Source of the DNA: Parvularcula sp038749595
Lineage (GTDB): Bacteria > Pseudomonadota > Alphaproteobacteria > Caulobacterales > Parvularculaceae
Direction of reading: 5' to 3'
Assembly: GCA_038749595.1 (NCBI GenBank)
Contig: JBCDHW010000004.1
Coordinates: 62,001-126,000 of the forward strand
DNA length: 64,000 bases
In this document: positions 51,319 through 60,021 of the stretch, piece after piece
Layout of the letters: each line of letters begins with the position of its first letter
Position numbering within the stretch: the first letter of the stretch is position 1
Notes under the pieces: model-generated
Told to the model about the DNA's origin: nothing
The model's input: the letters and a program-made list of their open reading frames with translations, nothing else
Database searches by the model: none
Made by a program: the position numbers and the translations under genes

Positions 51319-52194
51319 ATGACCGAGCAAACCCGCGCTGACGCGCTGACCGCGCTCCTCGATTTGGAGACCCTCGATAGGGATCTCTTCCGAGGAGCAC
51401 GTGACCCCAACGCCTTCGGGCGCGTTTTTGGTGGCCAGGTGGTGGCGCAGGCGCTGATGGCTGCTGTGCGCACCGTGGCTGCTGAACGCGAGGCCCATTC
51501 TCTCCACGCATACTTCGTGCGCCCCGGCGATGATGCGCTACCGATCATCTATCGCGTCGAGCGCGATCGCGACGGCGGCAGTTTTTCCAACCGCCGGGTG
51601 ATCGCGCAACAGAACGGCGAGACGATCCTCAACATGATCGCGTCGTTCCAGAAGCCCGAGGAGGGCCTCCACCATCAAGAGGCTATGCCCGATGTGCCGA
51701 TGCCCGAAGACCTGCGCAGCGACGCGGATATCGCCGACGAGCTAACCCACCTTCCCGAGGGTTGGCGCGCCTTCATGAAGCGGCCTCGGGGTGTTGAACT
51801 CCGTCGCACATCGCTCCAGCCCCTGATGCTTGAGCCGATGGAGCCGCAGCAGCACATCTGGTTCCGCTTTGCCGGGAGCGAACAGCCTGACCAAGCGTTC
51901 AGCCGCGCAATCCTCGCCTACGCCTCCGATTTTGCCCTTCTCGGTACCGCCTTGCTGCCCCACGGCCTCCACTGGTCGAAGGGCAATCTCCGGTCGGCGA
52001 GCATCGATCACGCTGTGTGGTTCCATGACCGCCCGGCCGTGGGGGATTGGCTGCTCTACACGATGGACTCCGGTTGGTCGGGGAGCGCCCGCGGGTTCTC
52101 CCGGGGCCGTATTTTCTCGCGGGATGGCCGGTTGATTGCCTCGACGGCCCAAGAAGGGCTGATGCGGGTCGTTGCGCCGAAAAATTCCTCTTGA
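51319..52194 (+). CDS. tesB: Acyl-CoA thioesterase II
   Basis: 291 residues, double hot-dog fold: FRGARDPNAFGRVFGGQVVAQAL and HSLHAYFVRPGD in the first half, LPHGLHWSKGNLRSASIDHAVWFHD in the second, ending with RIFSRDGRLIASTAQEGLMR. It hydrolyses medium- and long-chain acyl-CoA. It lies 45 nt after gcvPB and may be read through from that operon, though it has no evident functional link. Confidence 0.94.
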   Translation: MTEQTRADALTALLDLETLDRDLFRGARDPNAFGRVFGGQVVAQALMAAVRTVAAEREAHSLHAYFVRPGDDALPIIYRVERDRDGGSFSNRRVIAQQNGETILNMIASFQKPEEGLHHQEAMPDVPMPEDLRSDADIADELTHLPEGWRAFMKRPRGVELRRTSLQPLMLEPMEPQQHIWFRFAGSEQPDQAFSRAILAYASDFALLGTALLPHGLHWSKGNLRSASIDHAVWFHDRPAVGDWLLYTMDSGWSGSARGFSRGRIFSRDGRLIASTAQEGLMRVVAPKNSS

Positions 52195-52236
52195 GCCCTC
52201 AAGTCTGTTTCGCTATCCCCGCGCTTCCGGCGGTCA

Positions 52237-52311
52237 GCGCGTATAGCTCAGCGGTAGAGCACTTCGTTGACATCGAAGGGGTCCCAAGTTCGATCCTTGG
52301 TACGCGCACCA
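52237..52311 (+). tRNA. tRNA-Val (anticodon GAC)
   Basis: A 75-nt cloverleaf with encoded CCA. Acceptor GCGCGTA/TACGCGC, D-stem GCTC/GAGC, anticodon stem CTTCG/CGAAG with loop TTGACAT, 5-nt variable loop, T-stem CCAAG/CTTGG with TTCGATC. All stems pair perfectly and anticodon GAC reads valine codons GUC/GUU. Confidence 0.97.
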
Positions 52312-52423
52312 CCGGCCTGACCCGAATCGCAGATGACAGCATCGGTCAGCGTTCCTGACGGGTAGCGCTCAGCGAACTGGCTATGCGGTAAGATGTTCAG
52401 TGAACTGATCGCTGAAGACCAGT

Positions 52424-52458
52424 CCGTGCGGGAAGGGATTTGAAACGTTCCCGCACGG
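52424..52458. terminator. Strong hairpin between tRNA-Val and the VPLPA-CTERM gene
   Basis: An 11-bp perfect stem, CCGTGCGGGAA (52424-52434) with TTCCCGCACGG (52448-52458), has a 13-nt loop, 10 nt beyond the stop of the minus-strand gene. There is no T-run on either side, so it is a terminator-like or mRNA-stabilising hairpin rather than a classical intrinsic terminator. The rest of 52312-52467 shows no gene. Confidence 0.6.
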
Positions 52459-52467
52459 TCTAGAGCG

Positions 52468-53040
52468 TCAGCCTTTCTTTCGACGTAGGGCGAGGATCGC
52501 TGGCGCGAAGAGGAGCGCGGCGGCGGGCACGGGCACAGCGTTCCCTGTACTGAAGTTGAAGTCGCCGACCAGCGAGCCGCCGCCATTCCCCGCAAGCGAA
52601 GCCGTCTGGTCGAGAACCAACCGCGCGATTCCAGAAATCGGGCCGAAGAAAACCGTCGTATCCACCGTCGGTGTCGTCAGCTGGCCCAGCTGCGTTCCCG
52701 CTGCGTCGAAAATTGTCGCTGTCAGGGTATCGCCGCCGTTGGTTGCATAAGTGCTGAACGAAAGGCTGTCGACAGGCACATCAAAGAGGATCTCGGTCAC
52801 GGTCGAGCAGTCTGTCGACCCGGTTTGCGTCAGTCCGCAGAAGGCGCCGTTGGCCCCGAACATCTCGGTGAAGGCAAGCTGGGCGCCGGTCGTCGACAGG
52901 GCGGCGTTCGACAGGTTTTGGCTCGGCCCGGTGACAACGGTCTGTGTACCCATGGTAATTTCGGTGAAGTCGAGAGTGGCCGCGGATGCTGACGTTGCCA
53001 GGAAAGCAGCGCCGATCACGGCGAAGGTTTGTTTGAACAC
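52468..53040 (-). CDS. Secreted protein with VPLPA-CTERM sorting signal
   Basis: 190 residues. The signal peptide (about 1-20, ending SASAA) and a mature, Thr/Ser/Gly-rich beta domain with two cysteines are followed by the C-terminal tripartite signal VPVPAAALLFAPAILALRRKKG. VPLPA/PEP-CTERM proteins are anchored and processed by exosortase/rhombosortase-type systems and are often linked to exopolysaccharide. The start is GTG 53040 with AAGGGA 8-13 nt upstream; the frame is open further upstream without an SD. The sorting peptidase gene is not in the window. Confidence 0.85.
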   Translation of the reverse strand: MFKQTFAVIGAAFLATSASAATLDFTEITMGTQTVVTGPSQNLSNAALSTTGAQLAFTEMFGANGAFCGLTQTGSTDCSTVTEILFDVPVDSLSFSTYATNGGDTLTATIFDAAGTQLGQLTTPTVDTTVFFGPISGIARLVLDQTASLAGNGGGSLVGDFNFSTGNAVPVPAAALLFAPAILALRRKKG

Positions 53041-53494
53041 GGAAGACGTTCCCTTGAATCTACACCGTGATAATATCAAATTGTAACGATCCCCGAGATC
53101 CCCAAGGGTTTGGGGGAGGGGACGCCGCTCCCCTTGCTTGGGGAACACTATCTGGTTTGCTCCTTAACGCTCAGCGATATCACTTTCGTAAGTATACTGA
53201 AGGATTGTATCATGCGCTGCATGGTGGGGAGAGATGCAAATGCTTCGGTCACGCCGCACCAATTCCCGGCCGTTCCGCTTTTCGTGTTACCAGCAGACAG
53301 CTGAAAGCCCAATGCCGGGTGAGTCGAGGGGGCAGCCGAGCATGCCTGCACCGATCGCGCGAGGTCCGGGCTGCCGCCGCCAGCGATTTTTGGCAGTCCG
53401 ATGCCCGTTCTCTCTTCACATCAGCGCCGTGCGCGTTCATCTCTGTCACAGGTGTCGCACGCGGTCACCCACGTAGCTTATCAGGAGACGCGAA
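53041..53494. other. Gene-poor stretch upstream of pyk
   Basis: 454 nt between the divergent VPLPA-CTERM gene and pyk. It is AT-richer on the left (around 53070-53215). The short ORFs inside lack SDs and coding character. It should hold both promoters and the pyk leader. I cannot identify a known RNA element. Confidence 0.4.
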
Positions 53495-54928
53495 ATGTCC
53501 GCCAGAACAGCGCCGAGAACGAAGATCTTAGCAACCTTAGGGCCGGCCTCTTCCGCACCCCACCGCATCGATGCGATGATCGCTGCCGGCGCCTCGGCGT
53601 TCCGTCTCAACTTCAGCCACGGCTCCCACGAAGACCATGCCGAGCGGTTCAACACGGTGCGCGAAGCGGGCCTGCGCGCCGGGCGGCCCGTCGCCATCGT
53701 TGCCGATCTTCAGGGGCCCAAGCTTCGCGTCGGCAAGCTCCACGGCGGCGAGCTGAAACTCTCTTATAACACTGTTTATAATGCTGTTCTGGCCGAGGAA
53801 GCGGACGAGGGCGTCATCCCTATTCCACATCCCGAGCTTTTCGAAGCGTTGAAAGAAGGCGACGCCGTCATGGTCAACGACGGCGCGTTCCGCTTCGTCG
53901 TTGAAACGCCTGGCGCTACGGAAATGCGCCTGCGCTGCGAAGTGCCTGGCCTTTTGACCAACAACAAAGGCGTCAACATCCCCGGCCGCCGTTTGCCGCT
54001 GGATGCACTCACCGAGAAAGACCGCCGGGATCTTGCGTTCGCGGTGAAGTTGGGTGTGGACTTTATTGCTCTCAGTTTTGTTCAGTGTGTCGACGATCTG
54101 CGCTTGGCGCGGTCGCTGACGGGCGACAGCCCTGCGCGCCTAATTGCCAAAATCGAAAAACCCGCAGCGCTCGACGATCTCGAGGCCATTGTCGATGCCG
54201 CCGATTGCCTGATGGTCGCTCGCGGCGATCTCGGGGTTGAGTTGCCGCTCGAAGCGGTGCCGCGGGCCCAGCGCCAGATCATCCGGATGGCGCGCACGAG
54301 CGGCAAACCGGTTATCGTCGCGACCCAAATGCTCGAAAGTATGATCGACGCGCCAACACCAACGCGGGCTGAGGCGTCGGATACGGCGTCTGCTGCTTAT
54401 CTTGGTGCAGATTGTGTGATGCTCAGTGCCGAGACGGCTGTGGGCCGCCATCCAGAAGCCGCCATCGCGATCATGAACCGGATCCTGACAGCGGTCGCGG
54501 CTGACGAAGGTTCCGCGCGCGATATCGCGGCCGCGGCTGATTTGGACAGTCCCCAGAGCGATGCAGAAGTCGTCGCTTTTTCAGCAGCTTGGGCCGCGGG
54601 CGAGTCCGGCGCGGAAGCAATCCTCGCTTCGACTCTCAGCGGCGGGACAGCATACGCGGTCAGCCGTTTTCGTCCGTCGTCACCGGTTCTCGCGATCACA
54701 CCAAACGAAACGACCTCGCGTCAGTTGGCGTTGGTCTGGGGCGTCAAACCGATTCTTGTGGACCACGATTCAAACTTCGAAGAGCTGTCCAGCAGCGCCG
54801 CCGAAGTGGCGCAACGAGAGCTCGACATAGACGAGGGTGCGCGGATCGTTTTGATCGCGGGGCAACCTTCGGGCATCTCGGGCGGGACCAACACGATGAA
54901 GCTGATCCGGGTTGGAGCCAAGCCATGA
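53495..54928 (+). CDS. pyk: Pyruvate kinase
   Basis: 477 residues. TKILATLGPASS and FRLNFSHGSHEDH at the N-terminus, the catalytic lysine region ARLIAKIEKPAAL, and MVARGDLGVELPLEAVP with the family signature. The C-terminal allosteric domain is present. SD AGGAG precedes ATG 53495. It overlaps eda by 4 nt, coupling the last step of lower glycolysis to the Entner-Doudoroff aldolase, as fits uronate growth. Confidence 0.96.
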   Translation: MSARTAPRTKILATLGPASSAPHRIDAMIAAGASAFRLNFSHGSHEDHAERFNTVREAGLRAGRPVAIVADLQGPKLRVGKLHGGELKLSYNTVYNAVLAEEADEGVIPIPHPELFEALKEGDAVMVNDGAFRFVVETPGATEMRLRCEVPGLLTNNKGVNIPGRRLPLDALTEKDRRDLAFAVKLGVDFIALSFVQCVDDLRLARSLTGDSPARLIAKIEKPAALDDLEAIVDAADCLMVARGDLGVELPLEAVPRAQRQIIRMARTSGKPVIVATQMLESMIDAPTPTRAEASDTASAAYLGADCVMLSAETAVGRHPEAAIAIMNRILTAVAADEGSARDIAAAADLDSPQSDAEVVAFSAAWAAGESGAEAILASTLSGGTAYAVSRFRPSSPVLAITPNETTSRQLALVWGVKPILVDHDSNFEELSSSAAEVAQRELDIDEGARIVLIAGQPSGISGGTNTMKLIRVGAKP

Positions 54929-55563
54929 CCACCCAAGGGGCCCAGATCGATTCTCTCTTAGGCGGTGTACCGATCGTTCCCGTCGTGGTCATTGACGATG
55001 CGGCGCAAGCGTTGCCTCTCGTCGATGCCCTCGCGGCAGGCGGGATCACCGCCATCGAGGTGACGCTGCGCACCCCCGCGGCGCTCGCAGTCGTCCAAGC
55101 GATCGCAGAAGCTCGGCCCAATGTCATCGTCGGTACAGGGACCGTCCTCTCCGAAAAAGACCTCGACGCGTCAATCGAAGCAGGCGCGAAATTCGCCGTG
55201 TCCCCCGGTTTGACGGAAGCCCTGGCGCACGCGGCCCAGAAATCGAACGAGGCGTGCCCGCTTTTGCCAGGCGTCGCTACCGCCTCAGAAGCGATGCGTG
55301 CTTCGGAGTATGGGTTTGAACGCTTGAAGTTTTTCCCCGCTGGGCAAGCAGGCGGCGTGCCGTACCTGAAGAGCCTCTCCGGCCCGCTCCCGCACCTGAA
55401 ATTCTGCCCAACGGGCGGTGTCACGCCAGCGACGCTCCCGGACTATGCTGCACTCGAAAACACTTTTACCGCAGGCGGATCGTGGATTGCGCCAGGCGCG
55501 CTCATCGCCGCAGAAGACTGGTCAGCCATTGAGGAACGGGCAGCCGCAGTGACGTGCAGTTGA
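54925..55563 (+). CDS. eda: KDPG/KHG aldolase
   Basis: Splits 2-keto-3-deoxy-6-phosphogluconate into pyruvate and glyceraldehyde 3-phosphate. From ATG 54925 it is 212 residues. The active-site Glu is in AIEVTLRTPAAL (E45), the substrate loop is VGTGTV, and the Schiff-base lysine is in RLKFFPAG (K135), with CPTGGV near the end. It overlaps the pyk stop. It is the entry point of phosphorylated alginate monomer into central metabolism. Confidence 0.96.
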   Translation: MTTQGAQIDSLLGGVPIVPVVVIDDAAQALPLVDALAAGGITAIEVTLRTPAALAVVQAIAEARPNVIVGTGTVLSEKDLDASIEAGAKFAVSPGLTEALAHAAQKSNEACPLLPGVATASEAMRASEYGFERLKFFPAGQAGGVPYLKSLSGPLPHLKFCPTGGVTPATLPDYAALENTFTAGGSWIAPGALIAAEDWSAIEERAAAVTCS

Positions 55564-55598
55564 TCCGACCGATCAAAGGCGTTCCGTAAGCGTACGAG

Positions 55599-56477
55599 TT
55601 AAGTTTTCGTCCGTACAAAGAGATCAAAAATTTCCGGGACGTTTGCATCGCCCATACCGGCCTCGACCGCCGCTGTGAGATTGGCCGACGTGCCCGCGGC
55701 AATGTCCGATTGGAGATCAAGCGCTTTCACCATCTCGAGGAAGTAGCCGAGGTCTTTATGCGCGTTGGCGATCGAGAATCCTAGGTCACTCACCCCGTCC
55801 ACGGCATAGTTCTTACAGAACTGCATAAACGGCGAGTTTGAGGGGCCGGTCGACATAATATCGAAAAGCTGTTGCCCATCAACACCTGCGGTCTTGGCGA
55901 CAGCAAACGCTTGGGACATGGCGCAAACCGTCGTCATCCCCATGAAATTATTGATGAGTTTTGTCGTGTGTCCAGCCCCGAGGCCACCGAGATAAAAGAC
56001 GTTCTCTCCGAGTACGTCCAAAACAGGTTTCACCTTTTGAAACGTGTCTTCGTTGCCCGCGGCCATGATGTTCAGTAGGCCATCTTTGGCATGGGCCGGG
56101 GTCCGCCCGAGCGGTGCGTCGATCATCCCCGCGCCAACTTCTGCGATATCCGCACCAATCTTCCTTGTCGACGCAGGTATCGACGTTCCGAAATCGATCA
56201 GTACAGAGCCGGGTTTGAGGCCTGCGAGGAGACCGTCTTTGCTGTAGACCACCGACTCGACCACCTTCGACGTGGTCAGGCAGAGCATAACGACGTCCAC
56301 AGACGCCGCGAGCTCCGCTCCGGTTGCTGCTCTGTTTGCTCCACGGTCCACGAAACCCGCGACGACCTCATCGTTGAGGTCCATCACCGTGACGTCGAAA
56401 TCGTTGTCGAGCAGGCAGCTGACCATGTTGCCGCCCATAAGACCGAGGCCAATAAACCCGAGCGTTGGCTTATCCAT
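55599..56477 (-). CDS. 3-hydroxyisobutyrate-dehydrogenase-family reductase, probable alginate-monomer (DEH) reductase
   Basis: 292 residues from ATG 56477, with AGGA 8-12 nt upstream. The Rossmann loop is GFIGLGLMGGNM (7-18), followed by LIDFGTSIPASTRKIG, DAPLGRTPAHAKDG and the catalytic lysine in AGHTTKLINNFMG (K173). The family includes tartronate-semialdehyde reductases and, in marine alginate degraders, reductases of 4-deoxy-L-erythro-5-hexoseulose uronate to KDG. Position between eda and the alginate receptor/lyases supports the second role; this is inference. The open frame continues 15 codons upstream without support. Confidence 0.8.
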   Translation of the reverse strand: MDKPTLGFIGLGLMGGNMVSCLLDNDFDVTVMDLNDEVVAGFVDRGANRAATGAELAASVDVVMLCLTTSKVVESVVYSKDGLLAGLKPGSVLIDFGTSIPASTRKIGADIAEVGAGMIDAPLGRTPAHAKDGLLNIMAAGNEDTFQKVKPVLDVLGENVFYLGGLGAGHTTKLINNFMGMTTVCAMSQAFAVAKTAGVDGQQLFDIMSTGPSNSPFMQFCKNYAVDGVSDLGFSIANAHKDLGYFLEMVKALDLQSDIAAGTSANLTAAVEAGMGDANVPEIFDLFVRTKT

Positions 56478-56518
56478 GATGTCTGTCCTGCCCTTGAAAA
56501 CGCTGGTTACAAAATTGT

Positions 56519-56849
56519 CCATACCAATCGGTACGTAGTCTCAGAGTGATCCGTTGACCAGTTCGGAGTCAAGCTGCGTGACCAGCGATCACAGCTTCAA
56601 GATGGTTCGTACTGCGATATGACCGAGTGCGAAGCGCTAGAGTGACCGATGGTGCAAGCTATTGAAAAAGCGAAAAGAAGTTGAAAAATCGATCCTCAAT
56701 CCAAAGCACGCCCAACCAATTAACGATTTGTGTCCCTGAGGATACACAGACCATTAATCCCGACCAAACGCTGACATTGGTCTGCAGATTCAGTTGACAC
56801 AGTTCCTTCGCTAGCTCCCTATGAAGCCATAAAACAAAGGGCCGGGAGG
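56519..56849. promoter_or_regulatory. Control region between the reductase and TonB-receptor genes
   Basis: The 376-nt divergent spacer holds CCATACCAA (56519-56527) overlapping the dyad TACC-AATC-GGTA (56522-56533), just upstream of the reductase start. The reverse complement of that 9-mer recurs ahead of the GntR gene. A TTGACA (56794-56799) with a poor downstream CTATGA (56819-56824) is a weak candidate promoter for the receptor. GGGAGG (56844-56849) is its SD. Confidence 0.4.
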
Positions 56850-56853
56850 ATTT

Positions 56854-59841
56854 ATGGCAGTCGAAAAACACACGCGCGGGTTGGCACGTGCCCAGTGGGG
56901 CCGGGCACTTCTAACAGGGGTCGCCGTGGCAGCGCTCGTCGGGCCAGTGGCCGCGCAGGACGACGAAGAAGACACGATTATCGTTCAAGGGATCCGGGCC
57001 GCGCTGGAAAACGCAAGTGACGAGAAGCGCGCTGCCAACAACCTAACTGAGGTTATTTTGGCCGAGGATATCGGCAAGCTTCCCGACCAAAACCTCGCCG
57101 AGGTGCTCGAAAACATAACGGGTATTCAGATCACCCGGACCGCAGGCGTCGGCACCGGCGTGCAGATTCGGGGTACGAACGCCAACCGTGTTGAGATCAA
57201 CGGCATCTCGACGGTGAACTCAGGAGCCCAGCGCACGGGTATCGATTTCGAAGACGTCAATGCTGCGATCATCGCCGGTGTCGAAGTCATCAAAGCGCCG
57301 GAGGCCAAGACGATCGAGGGTTCTGTCGGCGGTACCGTCAACCTACGGACAATTCGGCCGCTGGAGCTCAACGACCTGCTGGCATCGATCCGCCTGCAAG
57401 GTGAGGACAGCAGCCTCAGCACCGAAGACATCCAGCCCCGCATTTCCGCCGCACTTGGCAATAAGTGGGAGACGGAGGTTGGTGAATTCGGCTTCGTGTT
57501 GAGCGGCAGTTATACGGAGCAAGAGAGTGTCTCGTTCCGTCCGCGTGCTGACCGCGACAACGTCGCCTCACCGCCGGGTGCTAACCCCCCAGAATTCCTT
57601 GGCATTCAGTTCCTCGTGCAAGAGCAAGAGAACTTCGACTACGAGACCGTCAACATCGCGTCGACCTTCCAGTGGGCACCGAACGACGAGCTGACGTTCA
57701 CGATGGATTACATCGTCAACGAACAAGAGCGCAGCCAAGACAGCTATCGCCTGCAGGCCTCAGGTGTGAGCTCACTCCGGCAAATCAGCATACCGACGGC
57801 TTTTGAGACCGTCGACTTTGGCGTCGGCCCCGGCGAATTCCCTGCTGCACTGCGCGGAACGTTGGAGCCGGACCTCGACAACGACGACGACGATCCGAAC
57901 CTGCGCTTCTCGAGCGACACCGGCGCCCGGGTCACAGACAGCGAGATTTTCGCCCTGGCCGGTGAGTGGGAGCGCGAGAACTGGAACATCCGTCTCGAAT
58001 ACGCCACGACCAGCTCAGAAACGACCAATCCGAATTTGAGCACGACGCTCAATTTCATCAACCCGAACGCACCCTTAGACGGCGCAGCATCGGGTGACCC
58101 GAGCACCAGCAACGACAACCCCGTGCCGTTCATTTACGACCTGTCGAACCGTTCGCTGGCCTGGGGGATCAACTTTGACTCGCCCTTTGCTCCGGACCCG
58201 GCAGACCTCACGAACCCAGCCAACGTTGTGCTCGACCAAGTGATCCTCGGGGACAACTCGACCGAGAACGGCGAAGATGCTTTCCGTGCTGACGTTTCTT
58301 ACGACTTCCTGAGCGCGGGTAGGGTCTTCGGTGATTTCTTCAATTCGGTCGACGTCGGCTATCGCTACAGCGAGACAACCAGCACGTTTGACCGTGTTCA
58401 GGGTCGGATCGGCGGTTTCAGCAGGCTTGAGGACAGCCCGAACGGCCTTCTCTTCGAAGAGCTCCTCGTCCGTGGACCGAGCAACTTTGGCGATGGCGAT
58501 GGACGGAGCCTGTTCATCCGCGACTTCCTGTTGATCGATCCCGATCGTGCGTTCTCCGATCGCCAGGGCGTCATTGACGCGCTCGAAGATGCACTCGCTG
58601 CACAGCGGGTTCTTGAGCCCGGTGCAGATGGCGATCTGACCGCAGATTTGGTGTCCGACCAGAACGCCTTCTTCAATGTTGAGGAAGAGACACACGCGTT
58701 CTACGCGCAGCTCAACTTCAACAGCGGCATCGTCCGGGGCAACGCTGGCTTCCGGTACTTCGAAACGGAGATCGCCTCCACCGGCTTTGCGCCAGCCGAC
58801 GGCGCTGCCCAGCGGCCACTCCAAACGACGTCGAGCAACTACGACTTCTTCCTGCCGCGGTTCAACTTGGTGGTGGAGCCGAAGGACGACCTCCTTCTCC
58901 GCTTCGCCTATACCACCGATGTTCGGCGTCCGGACTTTGACGACCTGGGCGGATTTAGTTTCACCCAGCAGGAAAACTCTGCTGTGCGTCTCGGCAACCC
59001 CGAACTGGTCCCGGAACAAGTTGATTCGATAGATCTTTCGCTAGAATGGTACTTTGCGCCGGCCTCGGTCATCAGTGTAGGGTACTTCCGCAAGGAACGG
59101 ACCGATATCTTCGGTACACTGTTTGATGGTGCACTGCTCCGGCCCAGCACCACAACGACGGGTGGGCTCGAGCGGGAGACGGATCCGACCTGTCCGGGCG
59201 GCGGAATCTTCAATCCTGACGTTATTCCTAATCAACTTGGTGACCCGGACACCCGTGGCCTCTGCGTGGACTTTACGCAGCCTACCAATGATCCGGGTAC
59301 CACAACGCAGACCGGTTTCGAGTTCGCCTTCCAAGGTAACCTTTCATCGTTCGAGGATCAGCTGGGTTGGGCATCAGGCTTCGGCGTGATCGCCAACTAC
59401 ACGATCCAAGACTTCGACGGCGGGACGATCATCGACGAGACGTCTGGCCGCGGTTTGAACGTCCTGGGCGACGTGGCCATTCCGCGAGGCCTGCTGGACT
59501 TCTCCGAGAATGCCTACAACTTGACCGCGTTCTACGAGAAGTACGGCCTATCCGTCCGTATGCGGTATACGTGGCGCGAGGGCTTCCGCACGCAAGACTT
59601 CGGCGGCGGTGCCAACACGAGCGGTAGCTCGACGTTCAGTTTCCCGGTCAACACGCTTGACCGTGGGCAGCTCAACGCCAGCATCATCTACAACATCACC
59701 GATAACTTTAACATCGGGATTGAAGGGGTGAACCTGACGGAGGAGCCGATCTACCAGCACTGCGTCGCCGAGACGGGCCCGCTTTGCTTCGTCGGTCTGC
59801 CCGATCGCCGGATCGCATTCGGCGCAACGTACACGTTCTAG
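56854..59841 (+). CDS. TonB-dependent outer-membrane receptor, probable alginate-oligosaccharide importer
   Basis: 995 residues. The signal peptide (about 1-35, ending VAAQ) is followed by a TonB-box-like EDTIIVQGI. The plug domain has ILAEDIGKLPDQNLAEVLENITGIQITR, VQIRGTNANRVEINGIS and IIAGVEVIKAPEAKTIEGSVGGTVNLRT, and the rest is a 22-strand-type barrel ending in the aromatic GATYTF. This is the Caulobacter-type (TIGR01782-like) receptor often used for sugars. The lyase genes downstream suggest alginate oligomers as ligand. SD GGGAGG is 4 nt before ATG. Confidence 0.93.
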   Translation: MAVEKHTRGLARAQWGRALLTGVAVAALVGPVAAQDDEEDTIIVQGIRAALENASDEKRAANNLTEVILAEDIGKLPDQNLAEVLENITGIQITRTAGVGTGVQIRGTNANRVEINGISTVNSGAQRTGIDFEDVNAAIIAGVEVIKAPEAKTIEGSVGGTVNLRTIRPLELNDLLASIRLQGEDSSLSTEDIQPRISAALGNKWETEVGEFGFVLSGSYTEQESVSFRPRADRDNVASPPGANPPEFLGIQFLVQEQENFDYETVNIASTFQWAPNDELTFTMDYIVNEQERSQDSYRLQASGVSSLRQISIPTAFETVDFGVGPGEFPAALRGTLEPDLDNDDDDPNLRFSSDTGARVTDSEIFALAGEWERENWNIRLEYATTSSETTNPNLSTTLNFINPNAPLDGAASGDPSTSNDNPVPFIYDLSNRSLAWGINFDSPFAPDPADLTNPANVVLDQVILGDNSTENGEDAFRADVSYDFLSAGRVFGDFFNSVDVGYRYSETTSTFDRVQGRIGGFSRLEDSPNGLLFEELLVRGPSNFGDGDGRSLFIRDFLLIDPDRAFSDRQGVIDALEDALAAQRVLEPGADGDLTADLVSDQNAFFNVEEETHAFYAQLNFNSGIVRGNAGFRYFETEIASTGFAPADGAAQRPLQTTSSNYDFFLPRFNLVVEPKDDLLLRFAYTTDVRRPDFDDLGGFSFTQQENSAVRLGNPELVPEQVDSIDLSLEWYFAPASVISVGYFRKERTDIFGTLFDGALLRPSTTTTGGLERETDPTCPGGGIFNPDVIPNQLGDPDTRGLCVDFTQPTNDPGTTTQTGFEFAFQGNLSSFEDQLGWASGFGVIANYTIQDFDGGTIIDETSGRGLNVLGDVAIPRGLLDFSENAYNLTAFYEKYGLSVRMRYTWREGFRTQDFGGGANTSGSSTFSFPVNTLDRGQLNASIIYNITDNFNIGIEGVNLTEEPIYQHCVAETGPLCFVGLPDRRIAFGATYTF

Positions 59842-59860
59842 TTTCCGAACGTTTATTCAG

Positions 59861-59888
59861 CCACGCAGCGCCTCTGGGCGTTGCGTGG
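59861..59888 (+). terminator. Terminator-like hairpin after the TonB receptor
   Basis: CCACGCAGCGCC (59861-59872), loop TCTG, GGCGTTGCGTGG (59877-59888): a 12-bp stem with one G-U pair, 19 nt after the stop. It lacks a T-run. It probably attenuates transcription from the receptor gene into the regulator. Confidence 0.6.
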
Positions 59889-59968
59889 ACTTATCGGCGA
59901 CTAAGGGGCGAAGCCAAAGAAGCAAATTGAGCTCTGCCGGCCAAAATTCGATTGGTCAGAAGAAATTG

Positions 59969-60015
59969 TGGTCCGATCTTTGGTATGGTAGTGTCCGCCA
60001 ACTGGAGTAGGACAC
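59969..60015 (+). promoter_or_regulatory. Candidate operators ahead of the GntR gene
   Basis: TGGTCCGATCTT (59969-59980) is repeated exactly at 60909-60920. TTGGTATGG (59980-59988) is the reverse complement of the CCATACCAA at 56519-56527. A dyad GTGTCC (59991-59996) and GGACAC (60010-60015) follows, covering the GntR ribosome-binding region. These are candidate binding sites for autoregulation; none is proven. Confidence 0.4.
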
Positions 60016-60021
60016 ACAGAC

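Noticed and set aside
53041..53494. Small ORFs upstream of pyk
   Set aside because: The 60-150-codon frames here overlap each other on both strands, lack ribosome-binding sites and show no protein character.
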